From the NCBI GenBank assembly GCA_003454975.1, contig DMST01000189.1, forward strand, positions 14,760 through 20,017: 5,258 nt of DNA, in the 5' to 3' direction. This document shows positions 1-5,258 of the stretch, in pieces. The stretch comes from Cytophagales bacterium (lineage in GTDB: Bacteria > Bacteroidota > Bacteroidia > Cytophagales > Cyclobacteriaceae). Each line of letters starts with the position of its first letter. Within the stretch, counting starts at the first letter, position 1. A model generated the notes under the pieces. That model was not told the DNA's origin. It did no database searches and saw only the letters and a program-made list of their open reading frames with translations. Both the position numbers and the translations under genes were made by a program.

Positions 1-651
1 GAAAAGCCGATAGGCATTCTCATTGTATACCGGAAAGGATGAGAATTCGGTCACCACCCCAAATCGTTTGCCCAAACGTATGCCGGCGGTACCCCCCATC
101 CAGCTTTGAAACACCTGCCCGCGGCCATTATTACCGTTGGTAAGGGTAGCGTCGTATCGGCCAATGAAACGTGGGGTTACGTATAGCGCCAACCAATTAG
201 TAGGATAAAGACTGGCATATACCGGTACACTAAACTCAGAAATGCGACTATTGTCTCCGGTATCTGCGGTGTAGCCTGCCCCACCAACAGAAGCCCCAAT
301 TGACAAGGCCGTTTTGGAATCGTGGTCGCCCAGCAGCATGTATTTGGCATCCAGCGTAGGCAGGGTAATCCCACCAATCCGAAGGCCCATATCCAACCGG
401 TTCGTCAGGCCATAGCGCACCATAACAGGCGAAGAAACATAGAGCAATGGAACGGTGAGGACGTCTTCATCAATGATATCGGTAGAGCCGCTGGTAATCA
501 TAACGCTACCCCCTATGCCGCCGCCCACATGCCCCTTGGGCGTAGTGCGTGCAGTTTGTAAGGTAGCCGTGGTGACACAGCTAGCCAGGCAGAGGCCCAA
601 TACGCTCACAAGAAGAGCAGAAGAAAGCGGGCGTTGGTAGATCTTTTTCAT
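1..651 (-). CDS. Lipoprotein with predicted outer-membrane beta-barrel body, partial (C-terminus off the left edge)
   Basis: The reverse strand is open for 217 codons from the ATG at 651-649 to the window edge, with no stop. The protein begins MKKIYQRPLSSALLVSVLGL, a charged start plus a hydrophobic stretch, and then has the lipobox L-A-S-C with the acylated cysteine at residue 25. This is a classic signal peptidase II site. The residues after the Cys (VTTATLQ) lack the acidic surface-export signal known in Bacteroidota, so a periplasm-facing anchor is more likely. The rest (about residues 40-217) alternates glycine-rich turns with short amphipathic strands (for example VMVRYGLTNRLDMGLRIGG and VPVYASLYPTNWLALYVTPR), as in small outer-membrane barrels. 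An AAGGAA lies 3 nt before the ATG (655-660), which supports this start. It is divergent from the molybdenum-cofactor pair. I do not recognise a specific family or function. The gene and signal peptide are solid; the barrel prediction is inference. Confidence 0.85.
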   Translation of the reverse strand, partial: MKKIYQRPLSSALLVSVLGLCLASCVTTATLQTARTTPKGHVGGGIGGSVMITSGSTDIIDEDVLTVPLLYVSSPVMVRYGLTNRLDMGLRIGGITLPTLDAKYMLLGDHDSKTALSIGASVGGAGYTADTGDNSRISEFSVPVYASLYPTNWLALYVTPRFIGRYDATLTNGNNGRGQVFQSWMGGTAGIRLGKRFGVVTEFSSFPVYNENAYRLF

Positions 652-674
652 CGGTTCCTTAGTTTGATGCTGTA

Positions 675-694
675 TACCTTTAGCGGTAAAGGTA
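675..694. promoter_or_regulatory. Perfect inverted repeat in the divergent spacer (candidate operator or 5'-UTR hairpin)
   Basis: The arms TACCTTTA (675-682) and TAAAGGTA (687-694) are exact reverse complements around the 4-nt centre GCGG. The repeat lies 24 bp upstream of the lipoprotein ATG and 87 bp upstream of the MobBA-like ATG, within the 130-bp spacer between the two divergent genes. A second, weaker dyad (ACCAT/ATGGT, 694-707) overlaps its right arm. The position would suit a dimeric regulator's operator or a hairpin in the lipoprotein leader. No regulator is identifiable in the window, so the function is inferred. Each arm resembles the Bacteroidota -7 element (TAnnTTTG) with one mismatch, but no well-spaced -33 element was found on either strand. 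Confidence 0.4.
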
Positions 695-781
695 CCATGA
701 TTATGGTCGTTTGGTAGCTAATGTAGCCATATACAAGACCTGCAGGCAAACAAAAATCCCCCCTCCCAACTTGTACATCTT

Positions 782-1924
782 ATGAGCGCCCAACCCCGCC
801 AAAAACAAGGAAAGCTGACCCAACTCCGGCACGGATGGTATGGCCGACAGGAATGGGCCATTGTAGGTACACCTTGTGGCAACATCCAACAGCTGGCCCA
901 AACGGTGGTTGAGGCACTGAAAGATCAGTACCGTTTTGGCTACTTGCATGCAAACTACCGGGCACCAAAAGCGGAGGAAAAACCTAGCCCAGCCGTAACG
1001 TACACGAACAAAGTGCAATGGCACCAGTGGGAAACTCACCAAGCACCCAACCCGGCGCAATACTGGCAGCAGTTCAACGAGGTGGATGTGGTGCTAGTGA
1101 ACGGCAACCATCTGGAGGCGGCCCGGCAGGTGGTGGTTGTTGATATGGAGAAATACGACTCGCTGAAGAAGCGGTTGCCCCAGCTGACGGACGTAGCCAT
1201 GTGGGCGTATGCTGAGGGTATGAAGGAGCCCCATGACTTCTTGAAGGAGGCTTTTCCACATTGGGCGGAGATCCCCAGTATGTTGCTGAACAATCCTACT
1301 CCACTCATTACCCTGATTGACAGCACCCTGCAAGCGGCTCAAAAATCCATCTCGGCCATCGTTCTGGCCGGAGGCAAAAGTCAGCGGATGGGCAATGACA
1401 AAACAGTGATTGACTATCACGGTAAGCCCCAGAGAGAGCACCTGTACGGCATGCTGCAACCCCTGGTAGACGAAGTGTATCTGAGTTGCCGGCCCGAGCA
1501 GGCCGAAGAGCTAAGCGAACAATACCACGTATTACCCGACAGCTTCCTTGGCATGGGACCCTATGGCGCCATTCTTTCGGCCCTGCAGCACGACCCCAAC
1601 CGAGCTTGGTTGGTAGTAGCGGTGGATATGCCTTACGTAACGGAAGAATCCGTTACGTACCTCATAGCAAAGCGCCAGCCGAAGGCAATTGGCACTGCAT
1701 ACCGCAACCCGGATAATAAGCTACCCGAACCCTTGCTGAGCATCTGGGAACCCAAGGCCTACCAATACCTGCTTACACTACTGGCCCAGGGCATCAACAG
1801 CCCACGCAAGGCATTGCTTTCATCGGAAAACATTACCCTGCTAGATCCTACGGATGAGCGCATTGTGCGCAATGTGAATACACCTGAAGAGCTAAATCAG
1901 GTACGAAACGAGATGGTTTCTTAA
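782..1924 (+). CDS. MobB-like/MobA fusion: molybdenum cofactor guanylyltransferase with degenerate N-terminal MobB-like domain
   Basis: This 380-residue protein has two parts. Residues about 190-380 are a MobA-type nucleotidyltransferase, which transfers GMP from GTP to molybdopterin-bound Mo in the cytoplasm. Visible motifs are the nucleotide-binding signature LAGGKSQRMGNDK (195-207), PDS (252-254), GMGPYGAI (257-264, equivalent to MobA's GPLAGI), the metal-binding VDMPY (281-285), EPLLSIW (316-322) and the C-terminal NVNTPEEL (364-371). Residues about 24-175 follow the MobB plan: a beta-strand and Gly loop (WAIVGTPCGNIQQLA, 25-39), then VDVVLVNGNH (101-110) where MobB usually has a VLVEGFK-like strand. 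The P-loop lysine and Ser/Thr are absent, so GTP hydrolysis by this domain is unlikely. MobA alone is about 190-200 aa, so the extra length matches a fusion. The start is the first ATG after an in-frame stop at 719-721; no clear Shine-Dalgarno is visible. The MoaD-like gene follows after 13 bp. The MobA call is firm; the MobB origin of the N-terminus is inferred from position and pattern. Confidence 0.9.
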   Translation: MSAQPRQKQGKLTQLRHGWYGRQEWAIVGTPCGNIQQLAQTVVEALKDQYRFGYLHANYRAPKAEEKPSPAVTYTNKVQWHQWETHQAPNPAQYWQQFNEVDVVLVNGNHLEAARQVVVVDMEKYDSLKKRLPQLTDVAMWAYAEGMKEPHDFLKEAFPHWAEIPSMLLNNPTPLITLIDSTLQAAQKSISAIVLAGGKSQRMGNDKTVIDYHGKPQREHLYGMLQPLVDEVYLSCRPEQAEELSEQYHVLPDSFLGMGPYGAILSALQHDPNRAWLVVAVDMPYVTEESVTYLIAKRQPKAIGTAYRNPDNKLPEPLLSIWEPKAYQYLLTLLAQGINSPRKALLSSENITLLDPTDERIVRNVNTPEELNQVRNEMVS

Positions 1925-1937
1925 ACGAAAACGAAGC

Positions 1938-2210
1938 ATGATTTCAGTAGAATTCACCAACGTACTCAAAAACTTCTTCCCAACCCTAACCCCCCAGCAA
2001 GTGGAGGCGGATAACCTGAGCGGAGTATTGTCACAAATCAATTCGGCATTCCCCGGCCTTTCGGACTATCTGGTAGACGAAACCGGCAATTTTAGAGAGC
2101 ACATTAGTGTGTATCTGGATGACGAACCACTTCCTCCGGGGGTATCTGCCAATCAAACCGTAAAAGAGGGCCAGCGGGTTTTCTTCTTTCAGGCTATTTC
2201 TGGTGGTTAA
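1938..2210 (+). CDS. MoaD/ThiS-family sulfur-carrier protein
   Basis: This is a 90-residue protein with the layout of a ubiquitin-fold sulfur carrier: an opening beta-strand (MISVEFTNVLKNFF), a helix (LSGVLSQINSAFPGL, 27-41), a central strand HISVYLDDEPL (55-65), the KEGQRVFFFQAISGG ending (76-90) and the obligatory C-terminal Gly-Gly. In this family the terminal glycine is adenylated by a MoeB/ThiF-type enzyme and converted to a thiocarboxylate that donates sulfur. MoaD pairs with MoaE to make molybdopterin; ThiS feeds thiazole synthesis. The gene sits 13 bp after the MobA fusion on the same strand, which favours a molybdenum-cofactor role and a shared transcript. E. coli MoaD is about 81 aa, so the length is normal. 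No moaE, moeB or thi gene is in the window, so the exact partner is not proven. A GAAG sequence a few bases before the ATG is at best a weak ribosome site. Confidence 0.85.
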   Translation: MISVEFTNVLKNFFPTLTPQQVEADNLSGVLSQINSAFPGLSDYLVDETGNFREHISVYLDDEPLPPGVSANQTVKEGQRVFFFQAISGG

Positions 2211-2231
2211 TGGACTGATGGTCCTCTTCAG

Positions 2232-2261
2232 CAAAAACCTTTGCCCTCCTGGGCAGGCAAA
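2232..2261 (-). terminator. Probable intrinsic terminator between convergent genes
   Basis: Read on the minus strand, TTTGCC (2261-2256) pairs with GGCAAA (2245-2240), followed by GG and five T (2237-2233). An alternative stem, TGCCC/GGGCA with a 4-nt loop, lies within the same stretch. It is about 90 nt past the stop of the minus-strand glycine-zipper gene and about 30 nt past the MoaD-like stop, so it could serve both. On the plus strand the stem has an A-run before it and only four T several bases after it, so the minus direction is better supported. The stem is short, so confidence is moderate. Confidence 0.4.
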
Positions 2262-2350
2262 CTACGTGTTTTCATGGCTCGCTCTGCCCCCAACCCAGTA
2301 ATCTATTGAGTACCTGAAACTTGATCACTACCCGATAGAAATCATCCAGC

Positions 2351-2800
2351 TTAAAAATCGAGCTGACGGCCTTCCTCAGCGGCTTTCTTGTCCATGGCTG
2401 CCCCTATAGCCAATCCGATCGCTATTCCAATGGGCAATCCTATGCCAAGCAACCCCATGTTACCCAAGGCAGCGCCGAAGGCTACGCCCAAGGGCAGGCC
2501 AAAGGCTCCCACGCCCAGAGCCATCCACATGTTCTGGTAGTGGTTTTTAGCCACTAGTTTGACGGTCTTTTCTAATCGGGACAAAATTTGGGCCTGAACC
2601 CTTTTCACCTTATTTCGAAATACTTTTTCTGATTCATCCATGGCATTGAGCGCACGGATACGTTCGTTGATGTATGTAACCACGTGCGCTGGCAGGTCTT
2701 GCTCTCTCAACTTTTCTAAGAGGCTTTGAAACCGAGAAATACACTGATTGGCTTTGCTCTCCAGGTTAATGGCGATGCTTGGATTTAGTTCTTCAATCAT
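2351..2800 (-). CDS. Small glycine-zipper membrane protein with charged helical head
   Basis: This is a 149-residue protein of unknown specific function. Residues 1-90 are charged and probably helical (for example ESKANQCISRFQSLLEKLRE and ESEKVFRNKVKRVQAQILSR), with heptad-like hydrophobic spacing that suggests coiled-coil or oligomer contacts. Residues about 91-136 are strongly hydrophobic and contain two similar blocks, GLPLGVAFGAALG (101-113) and GLPIGIAIGLAIG (121-133), offset by exactly 20 residues. Each has glycine at every fourth position, the glycine-zipper pattern for tight membrane-helix packing. The short C-terminal tail is polar (MDKKAAEEGRQLDF). There is no signal peptide, so the head probably stays cytoplasmic. 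The ATG at 2800-2798 is the only start candidate nearby in frame; the ribosome site is weak. The gene is convergent with the MoaD-like gene and has its own terminator candidate. It resembles proteins generally named glycine zipper family protein; roles in membrane association or pore formation are possible but unproven. Confidence 0.75.
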   Translation of the reverse strand: MIEELNPSIAINLESKANQCISRFQSLLEKLREQDLPAHVVTYINERIRALNAMDESEKVFRNKVKRVQAQILSRLEKTVKLVAKNHYQNMWMALGVGAFGLPLGVAFGAALGNMGLLGIGLPIGIAIGLAIGAAMDKKAAEEGRQLDF

Positions 2801-3138
2801 TTCCGTTACAGATAAGATGCTTACTCCGTTAGTAGCCTGCCTCGGAAGTTTCTTACAGGCGTTGAGAAAAAAATGGGAAGCCTAAATAACCAGTCGATCA
2901 TCCCTCAGGTATACGGGTTGAAATCTATACTCAAAATCCCCTGTGTTGCCCACCCAGATTCATTTTTCAACCCCCCTCAAGTTTCACCAAATTCAATACT
3001 ATCGCCTATCTCAATCTACGTAATTCCCCTATTGTTAGAAGTTGGCCTTGGTAGACAAGCTTTGGGTTAATAATCCAATTGGTCGGCTTCATCGAAAGAG
3101 GTCAACTCCCTAGGTTGTATCTACTATATTACATAAAG

Positions 3139-3158
3139 CCAATTCATCATTGAATTGG
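3139..3158. repeat. Perfect 8-bp inverted repeat with adjacent direct half-site
   Basis: CCAATTCA (3139-3146) and TGAATTGG (3151-3158) are exact reverse complements around TCAT. A third half-site, TGAATTG, recurs at 3161-3167, one helical turn from the right arm. The arrangement could be a hairpin in a transcript or a protein-binding site with three half-sites. No function is assigned from sequence alone. Confidence 0.4.
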
Positions 3159-3190
3159 TATGAATTGAGGACGTTATACACCAGCTATGT

Positions 3191-3227
3191 ACAGGGCGAT
3201 GTTATGCTTTCATCGCCCTGTCTTTTT
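3191..3227. terminator. Strong hairpin with plus-strand T-run, directly after the permease stop
   Basis: ACAGGGCGATG (3191-3201) and CATCGCCCTGT (3211-3221) form a perfect 11-bp stem with a 9-nt loop. On the plus strand it is followed by C and five T (3223-3227), the form of an intrinsic terminator. It starts 6 bp beyond the permease stop codon (3228-3230, minus strand), so it may also end that transcript. In that direction an A-run precedes the stem and no T-run follows it. It could be bidirectional, could stop plus-strand RNA entering the permease gene antisense, or could end an unannotated plus-strand RNA. Confidence 0.65.
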
Positions 3228-5258
3228 CTACTCGCTCCGCAGGCTATCCACCGGATTGGTACTCGCTGCCCGCCAGGTATTGAGGCTGATAGCGGCTCCC
3301 GCCATCACAAAGCAAACCCCCGCAGCCATAAGTAATATCCACGCTGAGATGGAGGTCTGATATACGTAACCTTCTATCCACCGCTGGCCTAGCCAATATG
3401 CTAATGGAGTTCCTACCAGCAAGGAGAGCATAATGGGGCCCACGTAGCGCTTGGACAATTGGGAAAGGATTTGAAGGATGGAGGCTCCCAGAATCTTCCT
3501 AATGCCTACCTCCTGGGTCTCCTGCCCAGCATAGAAAGCAGACAAGCCAAACAAGCCTAGCATAGCCAAACCGATGGCAATGGTCCCGAACAGGGTAATG
3601 GCCCTAAGTAGTTCTTCCTCCTTGGCCAACAGAGCGGCAAAGTTATCTTCTACATAAACCACATCGGCGGGCTCATCCGTAAACTTAGCGTACTCGGCTG
3701 CCAGAACAGACTGAATTTCTTGGGGGGATACCTGCGCTACAGAAAGCACCAAATGCTGAATGACGAAGGAGTACTGTGGCGCTGCCAGGTACGTGGGCAT
3801 TGCCTGGTCTTGGTAGTTCTCTATTACAAAGTTATCTACTACCCCAACTACCAATTTCTGATTGTATTCGTTGGTTAGGAGCGTGCCCACCATCTCTTCA
3901 GGTGATTTGGCAAAAGCCCGGGCGGCAGCGGCGTTGACTACCACTTCTTGGATGCCCGCAGAATCATACGAAGCACGAAAAGGACGTCCTGCGAGCCATT
4001 GGAACCCTAGAGTTTCCAGGAAACCCGCTTCCCCTTCTACCGTCAAGAACACTTGGTCTTCGGGCAGCTCGGCCGTTCGCAGGGAAGTGGACCCCGTACT
4101 TCCATCGCCAGGTTGGTAGCCCAGCGGCACGGCAGAATTGACCCAGCTGTACTGCTCCAATTCGCCAACCAGCGTTTGTCTTTGCTCCTCAGAAAGGTCA
4201 TAGATATCCTTAAGGACCACGGTATGCTCCCGATCAAAGCCTACGTCTACCTGATGCAAATGCCGGATTTGCGATTGTATGATGAGTACCCCGAGAATGA
4301 GCATGCTAGCAATGACAAACTGGGAGGTGAGCAGGGCCTCGCGTACGCCCCAACGCCGGGAAGTTTTCCGGGCCTGGGACTTCATGACCGACAAGGGCCG
4401 GAACCGTGCCAAGTAGATTGCGGGGTACCAACCAGCAATAAGCCCGACCAGTAAGGCATAGCCCAAGGTAAGGAGGATAATGAAAGGCTGCTGCCACATA
4501 GACTGCCACATCCGTATGTGCAGGTACCGTTCCATAAGCAAGGCCAATCCTTCTGCCAGGGCTAGCCCTATGCCGGCGGCAAACAGGGCCATCACTACCG
4601 ATTCGGCCAGGAACTGTACTACCAGCTGTGAGCGGGAGCTACCCATGGTTTTGCGAATGCCTACCTCCAAAGATCGGCGGGCGGCCAGTGCCGTTTGCAG
4701 GTTGACAAAGTTGAAAAGAGCCAACAGTAATATGGCAATTCCAATACCCAGGAAGGCTTTCACTTTCACAGGGTCGTTCATATCAGCAAATTCCCAAGCA
4801 CCCCCACCGTAAAAATGGATATCGGCCAGGGGCACCAGCTCCCAGGAACTGGTCTTTTTGGCTCGCCAGTCTTCCAGGGAAATAGCCACCCCCGCTTCGT
4901 GATAGTCTACCTGTTCGTAAAGCTGCCGAATACTCTCACTCAGGTATTCGGTAGTTTGGCCTTCCTGCAGTTTGGCATAAGAGACGAAGCTAACCCCTTT
5001 GAACAGGAGCGATTGCTCCTGAAAACCCGGACTGTGTATCCAAATTTGGGGAGTCAGGTGCTGGGGTTGCTCTACATCAGCCACCACACTGCCTATGGTG
5101 TACGGCAGGGCCGTAGCGGTTCGGGAAGAGGCTACTGTGATGGTTTCTCCCACGGGAGTGGGAGAGCCGAATAGTCGTTGAGCCATGGACTCGGTGATTA
5201 CGGCGGTACCTTCCTCCGCTAATACCTCCCCGGGGGTACCCATCAGCGGTGACCCTGG
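3228..5258 (-). CDS. MacB/FtsX-type ABC transporter permease, partial (N-terminus off the right edge)
   Basis: The minus-strand frame is open for 676 residues to the window edge. The ATG at 5243-5241 is internal: five more in-frame codons (P-G-S-P-L) precede it, and the text there is mid-domain (the usual family motif TESMAQRLFG follows soon after). Visible parts, numbered from that Met: the end of a periplasmic MacB domain (1-160); a first FtsX unit with membrane helices at about 163-185, 208-236 and 254-275 and the motif EVGIRKTMGSSRSQLVVQFL (193-212); helix 303-322 starting the second half; a second periplasmic domain (325-545); and a second FtsX unit with helices at about 548-572, 600-620 and 632-654 and the motif EVGIRKILGAS (578-588). 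The C-terminus is NPVDSLRSE. Such duplicated permeases are about 790 aa, so roughly the first 110-120 residues with the first helix are missing. They work in the inner membrane with a LolD/MacB-like ATPase, which is not in this window. The substrate is unknown. Confidence 0.93.
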   Translation of the reverse strand, partial: PGSPLMGTPGEVLAEEGTAVITESMAQRLFGSPTPVGETITVASSRTATALPYTIGSVVADVEQPQHLTPQIWIHSPGFQEQSLLFKGVSFVSYAKLQEGQTTEYLSESIRQLYEQVDYHEAGVAISLEDWRAKKTSSWELVPLADIHFYGGGAWEFADMNDPVKVKAFLGIGIAILLLALFNFVNLQTALAARRSLEVGIRKTMGSSRSQLVVQFLAESVVMALFAAGIGLALAEGLALLMERYLHIRMWQSMWQQPFIILLTLGYALLVGLIAGWYPAIYLARFRPLSVMKSQARKTSRRWGVREALLTSQFVIASMLILGVLIIQSQIRHLHQVDVGFDREHTVVLKDIYDLSEEQRQTLVGELEQYSWVNSAVPLGYQPGDGSTGSTSLRTAELPEDQVFLTVEGEAGFLETLGFQWLAGRPFRASYDSAGIQEVVVNAAAARAFAKSPEEMVGTLLTNEYNQKLVVGVVDNFVIENYQDQAMPTYLAAPQYSFVIQHLVLSVAQVSPQEIQSVLAAEYAKFTDEPADVVYVEDNFAALLAKEEELLRAITLFGTIAIGLAMLGLFGLSAFYAGQETQEVGIRKILGASILQILSQLSKRYVGPIMLSLLVGTPLAYWLGQRWIEGYVYQTSISAWILLMAAGVCFVMAGAAISLNTWRAASTNPVDSLRSE

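Larger units (their letters stand above)
2801..3227. other. 427-bp AT-rich intergenic spacer, no convincing protein gene
   Basis: This spacer separates the start of the glycine-zipper gene from the end of the permease gene, both on the minus strand, so it should hold the promoter of the former and the 3' end of the latter. It is visibly more AT-rich than the flanking genes. Its contents are a palindrome CCAATTGG (3075-3082), a hairpin at 3139-3158, two direct TGAATTG copies 10 bp apart (3151 and 3161), and a strong hairpin at 3191-3221. No good match to the Bacteroidota -33/-7 promoter was found for the minus-strand gene. The open frame at 2873-3070 (65 codons, plus) has no recognisable domain or clear ribosome site and is probably chance. 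Confidence 0.6.

Noticed and set aside
322..561. 79-codon plus-strand open frame near the left end
   Set aside because: It is antisense to the lipoprotein gene, which has a convincing signal peptide and strand pattern; a shadow frame.
701..1060. 119-codon minus-strand open frame crossing the divergent spacer
   Set aside because: It overlaps the well-supported MobA-fusion gene antisense and its translation shows no domain; a shadow frame.
2918..2936. Possible minus-strand -7 element (TAGATTTC) for the glycine-zipper gene
   Set aside because: One mismatch to TAnnTTTG, and the only nearby TTTTG lies just a few bases upstream rather than about 19-21, so the promoter is not supported.
2873..3070. 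65-codon plus-strand open frame in the large spacer with a hydrophobic C-terminal part
   Set aside because: No recognisable domain, no clear ribosome site beyond an A-run, proline-rich irregular composition and location in an AT-rich spacer; more likely chance.
4053..4454. 133-codon plus-strand open frame inside the permease gene
   Set aside because: It is antisense to conserved permease sequence, and its product is low-complexity without a motif; a shadow frame.
1..5258. Search for CRISPR arrays, insertion-sequence ends, tRNA genes, toxin-antitoxin or anti-phage genes
   Set aside because: No regularly spaced repeats, transposase motifs, cloverleaf candidates or defence-gene motifs were seen by eye; the window reads as ordinary chromosome.

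Overview
The window looks like chromosomal DNA of a Bacteroidota bacterium, most likely of the Cytophagales/Hymenobacteraceae type. This is inferred from the kind of genes seen: a duplicated-FtsX MacB-type permease ending in an 'NPVDSLRSE'-like tail, a short lipoprotein/outer-membrane barrel protein, weak Shine-Dalgarno sequences, and AT-richer spacers between moderately GC-rich genes. No rRNA, tRNA, CRISPR array, insertion sequence or prophage gene was seen.

Layout from left to right. (1) 1-651, minus strand: the first 217 codons of a lipoprotein with a clear lipobox and beta-strand-rich body, running off the left edge. (2) 652-781: a divergent spacer containing a perfect 8-bp-arm inverted repeat. 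(3) 782-1924, plus strand: a two-domain molybdenum-cofactor protein, with an N-terminal MobB-like domain whose P-loop has decayed and a C-terminal MobA guanylyltransferase domain with intact signature motifs. (4) 1938-2210, plus strand, 13 bp later: a MoaD/ThiS-type sulfur-carrier protein ending in Gly-Gly. (5) 2211-2350: a convergent spacer with a hairpin plus T-run on the minus strand. (6) 2351-2800, minus strand: a small protein with a charged helical head and two glycine-zipper membrane repeats. (7) 2801-3227: a 427-bp AT-rich spacer without a convincing gene, but with two hairpins, one terminator-like. (8) 3228-5258, minus strand: a large FtsX/MacB-type ABC transporter permease whose N-terminus lies beyond the right edge.

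How they work together. The plus-strand pair (3)-(4) is probably a small molybdenum-cofactor operon: the MoaD-like protein would carry sulfur for the dithiolene of molybdopterin, and the MobA domain would attach GMP to the finished cofactor. The other three genes face different directions, and nothing in the sequence links them to that pathway. The most notable points are the MobB-MobA fusion with a dead-looking GTPase motif, the tandem glycine-zipper protein, and a terminator-like hairpin in the large spacer with no annotated plus-strand gene feeding it.
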